Positions 8,832 through 17,738 of a stretch of 34,165 bases of DNA are shown here, in pieces; position 1 is the first letter of the stretch, and each line of letters starts with the position of its first letter. The notes under the pieces are model-generated. The model was not told the origin of the DNA. It saw nothing but the letters and a program-made list of their open reading frames with translations, and did no database searches. The stretch is from Clostridiales bacterium (GTDB lineage Bacteria; Bacillota; Clostridia; Christensenellales; Borkfalkiaceae). The stretch is taken from the NCBI GenBank assembly GCA_015055545.1, contig SVHY01000022.1, positions 1 through 34,165 of the forward strand, written 5' to 3'. Both the position numbers and the translations under genes were made by a program.

Positions 8832-11013
8832 TTCCGTTCTCCTTTCCGCTCGTTTTTTCTATCTTATCAATAAAAGTATCCCGTTTATTGAAGTTGGCGT
8901 ATTTCGCCAAAAATTCCTTTCTACCTTCCACTTTATCGCCCATGAGCGTCGTTATCATACGTTCGGCTTTTGCCGCGTCCTCTACGGTTACTTGCGTTAA
9001 GTTTCGCGTAGCAGGGTTCATCGTCGTTTCCCAAAGCTGTTCGGCGCTCATTTCGCCAAGACCTTTATAGCGTTGGAGTTGATAGCCCTTACCTATCTTT
9101 TCAATCTTCTCGTTGAGTTCTTTATCGTCGTACGCGTACTCTACCTTGTCGCCCTTGTAGACTTTATACAGCGGCGGCATACCGATATACACGCACCCCG
9201 CATTGACGAGCGGGCGCATATAACGGAAGAAGAACGTAAGCAAAATACAACGAATATGCATACCGTCTTGGTCGGCATCCGACAGGATAATTACCTTATG
9301 GTAATTGACTTTATCCATTTTGAAATCCGGGTCAATCCCCGCGCCGATCGCGCTTATCATCGTACGAATTTCTTCGTTTTCGAGGATTTGGTTGAGCTTT
9401 TTCTTTTCCACGTTCAACGGCTTACCGCGCAAAGGTAAAATGGACTGATATTGCCTTACTCTTGCCTGCTTTGCCGTACCACCAGCCGAATCCCCTTCGA
9501 CTATGAACAATTCGTTCAGTTCAGGTTTTTTACCCGAACAAGCTGCAAGCTTGCCCACCAAGTTCAAGCCGTCAATGCCGCTCTTTTTACGGGCGTTGTC
9601 CTTGGCTTCCTTTACGGCAAGACGCTCTTTGGCCGCGCCCTGCGCTTTTTTGATGATTTCTTCCATCGTCTTTTTATAACCGCGGACGTTCTGCAAAGCG
9701 TTAAAGCCTTCAATAACCGTCGCCTCAACGGGCGGGCGGGCTTCGGTATTACCAAGCTTGGTTTTCGTTTGACCTTCAAACTGCACGTTTGCCATTTTCA
9801 CAGACAAAATCGCCGTCAGACCTTGACGGAAGTCTTCGCCTTGGAAGTTGGGATCTTTATCTTTCAAAAAACCGTTGCTACGCGCGTATTCGTTGAGCGC
9901 ACGAACCATACCCGATTTGAAACCGATCTCATGATAACCACCCTCGGGCGTGGGGATATTGTTGACGAACGAGAACACGCTTTCCGTGTAATCGCCCGTA
10001 TGCTGAATAGCAAATTCAACCTGAATATCGTTTTTAACCGCTTTATAATAAATGGGCTGCGCGTATAACTTTTTCTTACCTTCGTTTAAACTCTTGACGT
10101 AATCGGAAATACCGCCGTCGTATTTGAATACGGCGCGGTACGGTTCGCTTTCCAACGCAAGCTCGTCCACTTCCGCGAACAAAGACTGCTGCGGTTCGCT
10201 GTCAATACTTTCCATTGCAAACTCTTCCAAAGGCGTTTGTTCCGTTTCAACCGCTTCTTCGTCGGTTGCCTGTTCTTCGCCCGTTTCGCCTAAATATGCG
10301 CGCGTGCGTTTCGCTTCCGCCATAGAAATACGTTCGTCTACGATCGTAATTTCCACGCCGCGGTTTAAAAACGCAAGGACGTTCAAACGTTCTTCTACGG
10401 TGTCTAAATCGAAATCCACTTCGGAAAACACCGTCGCGTCCGGTTTAAACCGCACGAACGTGCCTTGGCGGTTGGTCTTAATCCCCGTATCTTCCAAAGG
10501 TCCGTCGGGTATACCCGAATCCACCTTTTTTTTGCGCGGGTTGTATTTGGAATGGAAACCCATTTTATAAATGCGCTTATTCCTGCAAATTTCAACGGTA
10601 AGCCATTCGGAGAGCGCGTTCGTTACCGACGCACCAACGCCGTGCAAACCGCCCGAATATTCGTAATTACCCTGTCCGAATTTGCCGCCTGCGTGCAACT
10701 TCGTAAAAACAAGCTGAACACCCGAAACTTTTTCTTTCGGGTGTATGTCGGTGGGAATACCGCGCCCGTTATCTTCTACGGACGCACTGCCGTCGCTATG
10801 CAACGTCACTTTAATTTTGCTTGCATAACCGTTTGCCGCTTCGTCGATTGCGTTATCCACAATCTCCCAAAGAACGTGGTGTAAACCTTTGATGCCCGTC
10901 GAACCGATATACATACCCGGCCGCATACGAACGGCGTCTAAGCCTTCCAACACTTCTAAGTTTTTCGCGCTATACTCGTCTTTCTTGTTCTCGTTTTTCA
11001 CTTCTCTTGCCAT
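8818..11013 (-). CDS. parE: Type II topoisomerase subunit B, probably topoisomerase IV ParE, with acidic insertion
   Basis: A 731-residue ATPase subunit, longer than the usual 630-660. GHKL ATP-site motifs are visible (VDNAIDEA at 52-59, [23 protein letters not shown]), then the transducer, TOPRIM ([15 protein letters not shown]) and tail. The tail [20 protein letters not shown] followed by [16 protein letters not shown] matches ParE better than GyrB. Between ITIVDER (about 222-228) and FKYDGGI (about 296) there are some 65 residues, rich in Glu/Asp, where relatives have about ten. The ribosome-binding site is AGG(T)/AAAGGG before ATG 11013. It forms an operon with parC, which starts inside its last codons. 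Confidence 0.75.
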   Translation of the reverse strand: MAREVKNENKKDEYSAKNLEVLEGLDAVRMRPGMYIGSTGIKGLHHVLWEIVDNAIDEAANGYASKIKVTLHSDGSASVEDNGRGIPTDIHPKEKVSGVQLVFTKLHAGGKFGQGNYEYSGGLHGVGASVTNALSEWLTVEICRNKRIYKMGFHSKYNPRKKKVDSGIPDGPLEDTGIKTNRQGTFVRFKPDATVFSEVDFDLDTVEERLNVLAFLNRGVEITIVDERISMAEAKRTRAYLGETGEEQATDEEAVETEQTPLEEFAMESIDSEPQQSLFAEVDELALESEPYRAVFKYDGGISDYVKSLNEGKKKLYAQPIYYKAVKNDIQVEFAIQHTGDYTESVFSFVNNIPTPEGGYHEIGFKSGMVRALNEYARSNGFLKDKDPNFQGEDFRQGLTAILSVKMANVQFEGQTKTKLGNTEARPPVEATVIEGFNALQNVRGYKKTMEEIIKKAQGAAKERLAVKEAKDNARKKSGIDGLNLVGKLAACSGKKPELNELFIVEGDSAGGTAKQARVRQYQSILPLRGKPLNVEKKKLNQILENEEIRTMISAIGAGIDPDFKMDKVNYHKVIILSDADQDGMHIRCILLTFFFRYMRPLVNAGCVYIGMPPLYKVYKGDKVEYAYDDKELNEKIEKIGKGYQLQRYKGLGEMSAEQLWETTMNPATRNLTQVTVEDAAKAERMITTLMGDKVEGRKEFLAKYANFNKRDTFIDKIEKTSGKENGNGEN

Positions 11014-11059
11014 TGTACCCTTTTACCTTTTATCCGCGAATTTTTTGCCAATTTCTATC

Positions 11060-11097
11060 ATTATACCATTTTTTTTATTATTTTTCAAACGTTTGAA
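11060..11097 (-). promoter_or_regulatory. parE-parC promoter with overlapping perfect palindrome
   Basis: Minus-strand TTGAAA (11083-11088), 17 bp, TATAAT (11060-11065) preceded by TGG. A perfect 14-bp palindrome TTCAAACGTTTGAA spans 11084-11097 and covers the -35, so it could be an operator. No clear terminator separates this from the upstream helD gene, so some read-through is possible. Confidence 0.7.
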
Positions 11098-11115
11098 TTA
11101 AAAAATCCGTTTTTT

Positions 11116-13524
11116 TTATTCGTTTACCTGTTTTTTCGCTTTAATTACTGCTAAATCCTTTAAAGCGCGCGTATAGGCGATATACCGTTCTGCCGACGAT
11201 AACCCGTCTTCCACAACGCACACGGACGAAAATTCTAAGCCTTTACTTTCGTACACCGTCATCAAGTTGATTTTGTTTCGCGATACTTTACCTTTGACGG
11301 AAAGCTCGTTATACGATTTACGTAAATATTCCGCTTTACACTTTTCCGAGCAGATAATCGCCTTTAAGCCCTTTTTGTTCTTGAAAAATCCACTAATATT
11401 ACGTGCGGAAATATATTCAACGGGCGGGCCGTCAAAACCGATCGGTTGCATATCCAAATCCAAAGCCGACGATACGAAGTCTACGATTTGGTTGGTATTG
11501 CGGTAGTTTTGATTGAGCGTGTAAATATCGTCTTTAGGGAACACGTCTTTCCAATCGCGCACGCCCCGCCAAGGCGTTACGTTTTGCGCCAAATCCCCGA
11601 ATACGTTAAACGAGGCTTTTTTGTTGATTTTTTTCAAAAGCTCGTATTCGCAAACGGATACGTCTTGCGCTTCGTCTACGAACACGTACGAATACACGGG
11701 CGAAAGCCTATCCGTAAGATTAGAACATATCACGCACAGCGCGTACGCGTCCGAGGTATACATTTTGCTCGACTTCATACCGTACTTATACTTATATTTT
11801 TTCACCGTTTCACGATAAAAATACCGTACGATATCGATAAAGCCTTCGCCTCTGCCTATTTCCGTGAATTCCTTTTGGCAACGCAAATACAGGAAAAATT
11901 CCGTAAGCGCCGTAATTTTTTCGCCGATAAGCGTAACCTTTTCCGCTACCTTTTCCGTTTCCTTGACAAGCTCTTCACGACGCGCGATTCGGTCGGCATA
12001 GGTATACACCTCTACGCTACCTATACGTTGACGGAAGCGGCGCAAATCGAATACTTCCTTTTCAAGCGCGATTTTGAGCTCTTTCAACGTTTGCAGTGCG
12101 TCCGCCGTAATTCTTTCCGTATTGCGCACGATATACGATACGCTTTTATAAAAAGACGATAACTGGCGATAGAAATAATCGGGCGATTTTGCGTTCGCGC
12201 TCGTAAGCGTTCCGCCGAGAAAATCTTCTACGTCCAAAAAGCAGTTCATAAGTGAACGGAAAGGTTTCGTATAATACAAACCGCCCTCTTTGCGTTCTTT
12301 CATTTCACCGAGCACGGCACGCCGCACGCGCATAGACGAATTTTTAATCCCTTCATATGCAAGGAGTTGTTTTTTGCAATCGGATAATATGCTTGCAATA
12401 AATTCCGCACATTCCGCGCCCGTGAACATACCGTATAAATCGTCGTACGATTTTTGTAATTTCTTGCCAACGTCTTTTGTAAATTTAGGCGAATACAAAT
12501 ACGCAAGATATTCGTCCGTTTCCCTTTGTGTATAATCGATTTTGCTTTCGATTTCGATTTTTTCGTTTTTCAATACTTGTAAGAAATAATCGAAAACCGT
12601 AACCGTTTTTACCCGTTCAAGCTCCAAAATTTCCGCGAGCTCGTCGATGAACGCATTGAACGAATTGCTGGGTGTAAGCACGAGCACGTCGCGCGGTTTT
12701 ATTTCCTCGTTATTGTACATCAAATAGCTCAAACGGTGCAACATAACCATCGTTTTTCCGCTACCAGCACAGCCCTGCAACACGAAATTGCTCTTTTCGG
12801 GACGAGTGATTATTTCGTATTGCTTTTCCTGTATCGTTTCGATGATATCCCTAACGGCGGATTCTTCCTTGCGGTTTTTGATAATTTCGCGCAAAAACGG
12901 ATCGAGCACGTTCTCTTCGTCGCGGTCGGCTATTTCTTCTGCCGTCAAATAATCTCTCAAAGACAAATACTCGTTTTTAAAATCAATAAGCGTTCCGCAC
13001 TTTGCTCGGATTGCGCGGCGTAAAACCGTTTTGTATTCGTATTCGTTAATGGTAAAGGTGGAACAGCTTTTTTGATAATACCGTCTTGCAAGCGGCGCGC
13101 GCCAATCGACGATTTCCAGTTTGACGTCCCCTTTTTTACCGATATAATAACTATTATACCCCTCGATATTATCAACTAAATCCATACGCGCAAAATACGG
13201 CTCGTCAAAGAACGGACGAAAAGTATCCGTCTTTTCTTTTATGCGCTCGATTTCCGCAAGCAGGATTTTGATTTTACGGTAATTCTCCGCAGGCGTATCC
13301 TTATCTTTTTCCAAACGCGCGATCTCTTCCCGCGCCTGTTTTTCCGCTTTTTTGCGCGGACGGATATGCGCGATGCGCAACATTTGCATCACCGCGTTTA
13401 AATGCCCGTCCTCATACCTTTTTTGTGCTTCGTCGTCAAGCAAGGATAAAAACCAAGCGTGGTCGCCCGATTTTTTCGGTTCAAGATATTCCGTTAATTT
13501 TTCGTAAGGGAGCTTTTCTAACAT
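11116..13524 (-). CDS. helD: HelD-like UvrD/Rep-family motor (RNA polymerase recycling)
   Basis: 802 residues. HelD proteins are SF1 ATPases that push arms into RNA polymerase and release stalled or hibernating enzyme from nucleic acid. Seen here: a charged coiled-coil N-terminal arm (about 40-100), the HelD hallmark DWRAPLARRYY (140-150), Walker A QGCAGSGKT (250-258), a long inserted helical region (about 380-570), FVDEAQDVS (motif II), NVFGDLAQNV (motif III), NQNYRNT (motif IV) and YESKGLEF (motif V). The DWRAP motif and the split 1A domain distinguish it from UvrD and PcrA. The ATG at 13524 has no Shine-Dalgarno sequence and lies very close to the promoter. Confidence 0.85.
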   Translation of the reverse strand: MLEKLPYEKLTEYLEPKKSGDHAWFLSLLDDEAQKRYEDGHLNAVMQMLRIAHIRPRKKAEKQAREEIARLEKDKDTPAENYRKIKILLAEIERIKEKTDTFRPFFDEPYFARMDLVDNIEGYNSYYIGKKGDVKLEIVDWRAPLARRYYQKSCSTFTINEYEYKTVLRRAIRAKCGTLIDFKNEYLSLRDYLTAEEIADRDEENVLDPFLREIIKNRKEESAVRDIIETIQEKQYEIITRPEKSNFVLQGCAGSGKTMVMLHRLSYLMYNNEEIKPRDVLVLTPSNSFNAFIDELAEILELERVKTVTVFDYFLQVLKNEKIEIESKIDYTQRETDEYLAYLYSPKFTKDVGKKLQKSYDDLYGMFTGAECAEFIASILSDCKKQLLAYEGIKNSSMRVRRAVLGEMKERKEGGLYYTKPFRSLMNCFLDVEDFLGGTLTSANAKSPDYFYRQLSSFYKSVSYIVRNTERITADALQTLKELKIALEKEVFDLRRFRQRIGSVEVYTYADRIARREELVKETEKVAEKVTLIGEKITALTEFFLYLRCQKEFTEIGRGEGFIDIVRYFYRETVKKYKYKYGMKSSKMYTSDAYALCVICSNLTDRLSPVYSYVFVDEAQDVSVCEYELLKKINKKASFNVFGDLAQNVTPWRGVRDWKDVFPKDDIYTLNQNYRNTNQIVDFVSSALDLDMQPIGFDGPPVEYISARNISGFFKNKKGLKAIICSEKCKAEYLRKSYNELSVKGKVSRNKINLMTVYESKGLEFSSVCVVEDGLSSAERYIAYTRALKDLAVIKAKKQVNE

Positions 13525-13536
13525 AACTTATATTTA

Positions 13537-13545
13537 ATAATACCA
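13537..13545 (-). promoter_or_regulatory. Extended -10 promoter of helD, very short leader
   Basis: Minus-strand TGG followed by TATTAT; no good -35 is found. Only 12 nt separate the -10 from the ATG, so the predicted leader is about 5-6 nt and contains no ribosome-binding site. Confidence 0.4.
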
Positions 13546-13600
13546 TATTTTTTACAAAAATGGAAGAGTTTGACGGGAAATTTTTAAAATTTTTTTCGAC

Positions 13601-13636
13601 AAAAAACCGCGTAGAAGAAGTTTTCTCTTCTACGCG
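13601..13636 (-). terminator. Terminator of the GtaA-like / glycyl-radical operon
   Basis: An 11-bp perfect stem, CGCGTAGAAGA (13608-13618) with TCTTCTACGCG (13626-13636), 7-nt loop, followed on the minus strand by GG and six T residues (13601-13606). It lies about 20 nt after the stop codon of the last gene. Confidence 0.85.
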
Positions 13637-13657
13637 ATTCTTTTGCGTTTCGTCCGT

Positions 13658-15679
13658 TTATAACATCAATAAAATGAAACAACCGCCCTGCACCGTACGG
13701 GCACGGAAATAATGGTATTTGCCGTCTTTCGTTTCATACCAGTCGGCAAAAGGCACGCGATCGGGCGATTTTATTAGAAAATTCGCAACTGCGTTTACAA
13801 AGCGTTCCCGCTTGCTTTCATCGTCCGTCAACGCAGCCACCCACAACAGCCAGTCGCTTTTGGTAAACCCTGCACGATTGTCAAGCGGCGTACCGTACTC
13901 GTTCATCTCGGCAAGATACGCGTCCGTTTCCGTTTCGAACAGTTCTTGCGGGAATAAATGCAAATCGAGCAACTTATCGAACGCAAAATTGTATTTAAGC
14001 GAAAAGGTCGTTTCATCCGCGTCCCACGAAATGGGCATACGGGGAAAAGATTTCCCAAATTTTGTAAGCTCCGCAGCGAAATTTTTGGCAATCGAAATAT
14101 ATTTTTCATAGGCGCAGGCGTCGCCCGACGCTTTGCAAAGCATTGCGTACGAGCCGATTCCCACCGTGGCTTTGACGGCAAGATTGACGTTGTTTTTCAT
14201 TCTACCCGCAAAATCGTCCGTACAAAGCTGTTCTTCGGGTTTCAAACCGAATTGGACGAGATAACGCACCCATTTTTCTGCCAAATCGGCATTGTTTTGA
14301 TAAAATTGCAAATCCCCGTCCGCTTTATAACAAGCGTATAACATCACGAGCATATCCGCACATTCTTCCACGGGCATTTGCCGAGCGTATACATACAAGT
14401 TAAAGCCCGCAGGCAAAAGATAATACGGGAAATGCGTCTTAGGAACGCCGTATTCAAAAAAATTACCGTAATAGCGACGCTCCGATTCCGTTACTCCGCC
14501 GTCGCCGTACACCCCGTAGGCTTGCCCGCAACATGCAGGATACACCCCCGCGTCGTGCGGTGCGAAATCGTATTCCCAAACGGGCATTCTCGCAAACTCA
14601 AAAATCGGACGCAGCATACCTTTTACAAGCTCGGGATTGTACAACAAATAGAGCGGCATAGACGGATAACTCACGTCCACTGTGGCGATACAACCGCCCG
14701 AATTACATTCTTTGGATAAAAACAAAGCCTTTCCGTCCTTTCCACGAATAAGCTTGTGCGCCGCCACGCTTTGACGCAAAGACGCCACCAGTACGAGATA
14801 ATAATTCTCCCCGTATTTTTTTGCCTTTTCTTTCAAACGCTCGTCAAACGCTCCAAGCTGCGCGTTGATTTGCTCCCGATTGCAATACGCGTCGTTCAGC
14901 GCGTCTATAACGGTATGATTTTCCAAATACCAGCCCTTTTTCCACGCACCGAAATAATCGATAGCCACCGTTTCGTCGTAAGCAAGCATAACGACGCCTT
15001 TGTTTCCATCGTTTACCGAGCCGATATAATGATCTTCGCCCCGATAGGAAAAATTTTTATTATTCCCCACCAAGTACGAAACGAGATCTCTTTCGTCGAG
15101 AAAATACGCTCGTTGCCCCGAAAGATAATAATATCCCCAGTCCGCGCCCATACAATCGCTGTTATTAGAAAGCGGGAATTGCCGTTTCAATCCAAAAAAA
15201 GCACTTTCAAACTTTTCAAATCGTATCGCGCCACCGCGGACGCCAAGCTTTTCGCCGTTAGGCGAATTGTAGCAAACGCGGCGGTTGACGAATACCGAAA
15301 GTTCTACCTCGCTTGCGCCCGTAACTTCATATTCCATATAGCATACGGGCATAGACAACAAATCAAGATCGTCGGGCGGGAGCGGGGAAACGAAACGCAA
15401 CCTAAGCGTTGCGTCGCCTACCGCAAACGCGTAGTCGGTGGAAAACGCCGTTACTTCAAGCGACGTTTGCGTTGCCGCTTTTACCCCGTAACAAGCAAAC
15501 TCCGAAGCGTTGCCAAGAAAGCAATAGGTTTCATCTTTGATTTTCAAAAAGCCGTACACGGGTTTTTCTTCCCCAAACCAACTTTGCGGATTTCCGCTAT
15601 TCAGCTCGTCGCAAGCCGACCAAAGCGAAAAATTAGGGGCTTTAACGAATAAAGGATACGCCGGTAATTTTCTATTCAT
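13658..15679 (-). CDS. GtaA-family protein (DUF5127/DUF4965/DUF1793), cytosolic
   Basis: A 673-residue two-part protein. The N-terminal beta domain opens PAYPLFVKAPNFSLWS and continues with 'SWFGEEKPVYGFLKI.DETYCFLG', as in fungal glutaminase A (GtaA) relatives. The C-terminal part is an (alpha/alpha)-barrel with the hallmarks FAFDKLLDLHLFP (about 565-577), EYGTPLDNR (594-602), FTKSDW (605-610), PFADWYET (643-650) and RTVQGG. Fungal GtaA is a secreted glutaminase, but most bacterial members are uncharacterised and often sit among sugar genes. No signal peptide is seen here, so it should act in the cytosol. It is the last gene of the activase/glycyl-radical operon, 35 nt after the glycyl-radical enzyme, with GGAGA as ribosome-binding site. 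Substrate unknown. Confidence 0.8.
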   Translation of the reverse strand: MNRKLPAYPLFVKAPNFSLWSACDELNSGNPQSWFGEEKPVYGFLKIKDETYCFLGNASEFACYGVKAATQTSLEVTAFSTDYAFAVGDATLRLRFVSPLPPDDLDLLSMPVCYMEYEVTGASEVELSVFVNRRVCYNSPNGEKLGVRGGAIRFEKFESAFFGLKRQFPLSNNSDCMGADWGYYYLSGQRAYFLDERDLVSYLVGNNKNFSYRGEDHYIGSVNDGNKGVVMLAYDETVAIDYFGAWKKGWYLENHTVIDALNDAYCNREQINAQLGAFDERLKEKAKKYGENYYLVLVASLRQSVAAHKLIRGKDGKALFLSKECNSGGCIATVDVSYPSMPLYLLYNPELVKGMLRPIFEFARMPVWEYDFAPHDAGVYPACCGQAYGVYGDGGVTESERRYYGNFFEYGVPKTHFPYYLLPAGFNLYVYARQMPVEECADMLVMLYACYKADGDLQFYQNNADLAEKWVRYLVQFGLKPEEQLCTDDFAGRMKNNVNLAVKATVGIGSYAMLCKASGDACAYEKYISIAKNFAAELTKFGKSFPRMPISWDADETTFSLKYNFAFDKLLDLHLFPQELFETETDAYLAEMNEYGTPLDNRAGFTKSDWLLWVAALTDDESKRERFVNAVANFLIKSPDRVPFADWYETKDGKYHYFRARTVQGGCFILLML

Positions 15680-15714
15680 AACATTTTCTCCGTAAATTTT
15701 TATTGTATTTTAGT

Positions 15715-17727
15715 CTAAAAAGTATATTCCATACGGCGGATAATATGATTTTGGAATACGGGGTCAAGTTCGTTGAAATATCCGCTCCAACCCCATACGC
15801 GTACAATCAAATTCGGATATCGTTCGGGATGCGCTTGCGCCTGTAAAAGTATCTCTCTATTCACGGCGTTGATTTGGATTTGATGTCCCCCGCGATCGAT
15901 AAACGCCTTTACGAGCATTGCCGTCTTTTTCTCGCCCTCGTCGTTTCTAAACACCGTATCGTGGATTTCTATCGTAAACGGTCCGCCGTTGATGATTTTC
16001 GACAAATCGAATTTCGTAAACGAGGCAATCGCCGAAAGCGGTCCATTCACGTGCGTGGTGATAGCAGGCGAAAAGCTTGAACCGAACGGTGCTGCCGCAT
16101 TACGGCCGTCTGCCGTTGCCCCCACGTATGACGCACTATAATGATATTCATGCGCGCTGCCCGTACCCGCACGGTACACACCGCCGCGATTGTTGGGTTT
16201 TAAGTTGACGCTATCAGCAAACCAGCCCATCAATTTTGCCGCCTTTGCGTCGACGCTATCTTCGTTATTGCCCATTTTCGGGCAAGCCAACAAGCGTTTT
16301 TGCACGTCTTCGTAACCGACAAAATCCTTACAAGTCGCCCGCAATAAGGTTGTTTTGCCGACGGATTTTTCAATAAATACCGCGCGTTCAATCGCTTCCA
16401 ACGCGTCTGCGGCGTTTGCAATTCCCGCGCCGTGTATACCGTAATTGTTATATTTCCCGCCGTAACAGGATATATCCCGACCCTTTTCGATACAAGGACG
16501 AATGAAAATAGACAAAAACGCGTCGGGCGGTTCAATACAACGGTTCAACGATTCTATTTTATCGACACAATCCTCGCGGATTTGTCGTTCTACGTATTTT
16601 TCAAAGGTTGGATAATCGGGAGAATACAGCAAATATTTCTTCGTTGCCAGTTCTACGGAAAGCGGGAAATTCATCGTGCCTATATTCGGGATATCCGCAC
16701 CGTAGGCGGGAATGATAAATTCCCAACACGCCGCCACCGTATAATTTCTCGCGTCCTTTTCATCGTAACCAAGTGCAATCAACCCAGGAATCACGACGTC
16801 GTCGTTGGAATACTGCGGAAACCCAAGCCCCTGCTTGGTTAATCGCGTACCCCGTTCGTACAGCGAAAGCGGCGTATCTTTATTTACCCGTATATTGATT
16901 TTGGGATCAATCACTTTCAGCTCTTCCGACGCAGTTAAACATATCTCGGAAAGCTCGTTAAACGCTGCTCTTCCCTTCTCGTCGCAACCGCCGAGCATCA
17001 TACTCTGCCCGTTATCACCCATTTGCACGCCAACGTAGATATCCGAATCCATATTAAGGGAAAGGAAAAAGAGTTCGGTCAATTCCAAAAGCTCTTCGTC
17101 CGTCGCCCCCGCAGCCTTGGAAGCGTCGAAATACGGCTTTGCGTATTGATCAAAACGGCCGAGCGTCACGTGCGTCGTTCCGTTTAGGCGTAATATATAT
17201 TGCATAAAACGAACGGTTACGATAGCTTGATAATAATCCTTTGCCCCGTTTTCGGGCACGGTGCAAAGCGCTTGGTAAAGTTTCTCATTCCCCTGTCGTT
17301 TTGCCCCGTCGCGATATTTTTTTACCGCGTCTCTCGCAATATCCAAACAAAGCAACGCCTCGTCGTAAAATTCTTTTGCGATTTTATCCGCCTGCTCGTA
17401 ACGCGCTACGATTTCTTCACGCAGTCCGTTTAAGCCACCCTTTAATACGCTTTCGTAATCTATACATATATTGCCGAACGCACCCTGCAACAAGTGTATG
17501 GAATCAAAAGCCAACCGCACTCGGCTTTGATTAAAACCGATGATATCGTCCCCGTAAAATACGGGGCTTTCTTCCTTAACGCGTTGCGCAAAAAGATTTC
17601 TTCGACACGCCATTAACGACAGACCTTCGTTTTTCGCCCCCATATCAGTCGCCGCGTCCGTATTGCGCAACGAACGATATTCTCGCGACCTAAAATATTC
17701 CAGCCTTTGTTTTACTCTTTCCGTCAT
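15715..17727 (-). CDS. Glycyl-radical enzyme of the PFL/dehydratase superfamily, substrate unknown
   Basis: 670 residues, shorter than the usual 780-850 of dehydratase-type members. The thiyl cysteine is C334 in AACWEFIIP; the general-base glutamate two residues on (C-x-E) is kept, as in diol/glycerol dehydratases, choline lyase and relatives. Pyruvate formate-lyase proper has two adjacent cysteines, so this is not PflB. The C-terminal radical loop is RVWGWSGYF with radical glycine G646. CWEF and RVWGW differ from the GCVE and RVSGY signatures of the characterised subfamilies I know. The cognate activase is 11 nt upstream. It presumably acts on a small cytosolic substrate by dehydration or C-X cleavage; which one cannot be told. 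Confidence 0.88.
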   Translation of the reverse strand: MTERVKQRLEYFRSREYRSLRNTDAATDMGAKNEGLSLMACRRNLFAQRVKEESPVFYGDDIIGFNQSRVRLAFDSIHLLQGAFGNICIDYESVLKGGLNGLREEIVARYEQADKIAKEFYDEALLCLDIARDAVKKYRDGAKRQGNEKLYQALCTVPENGAKDYYQAIVTVRFMQYILRLNGTTHVTLGRFDQYAKPYFDASKAAGATDEELLELTELFFLSLNMDSDIYVGVQMGDNGQSMMLGGCDEKGRAAFNELSEICLTASEELKVIDPKINIRVNKDTPLSLYERGTRLTKQGLGFPQYSNDDVVIPGLIALGYDEKDARNYTVAACWEFIIPAYGADIPNIGTMNFPLSVELATKKYLLYSPDYPTFEKYVERQIREDCVDKIESLNRCIEPPDAFLSIFIRPCIEKGRDISCYGGKYNNYGIHGAGIANAADALEAIERAVFIEKSVGKTTLLRATCKDFVGYEDVQKRLLACPKMGNNEDSVDAKAAKLMGWFADSVNLKPNNRGGVYRAGTGSAHEYHYSASYVGATADGRNAAAPFGSSFSPAITTHVNGPLSAIASFTKFDLSKIINGGPFTIEIHDTVFRNDEGEKKTAMLVKAFIDRGGHQIQINAVNREILLQAQAHPERYPNLIVRVWGWSGYFNELDPVFQNHIIRRMEYTF

Positions 17728-17738
17728 ATGATAACCCC

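Noticed and set aside
6366-11013. Straight call of DNA gyrase GyrB/GyrA
   Set aside because: ParC/ParE-type motifs and absence of a GyrA box favour topoisomerase IV; gyrase remains the stated alternative.
14756-15652. Plus-strand open frame of 298 codons opposite the GtaA-like gene
   Set aside because: Antisense shadow of a clear family member; basic composition, no motifs.
13658-15679. Glycoside phosphorylase or GH63/GH94-type enzyme
   Set aside because: The overall (alpha/alpha)-barrel is shared, but the N-terminal PLFVKAPNFSLWS and C-terminal YGTPLDNR/FTKSDW motifs are those of the GtaA/DUF4965 family.
15715-17727. Pyruvate formate-lyase PflB
   Set aside because: It has a single catalytic cysteine followed by W-E, not the adjacent Cys-Cys of PflB, and is shorter.
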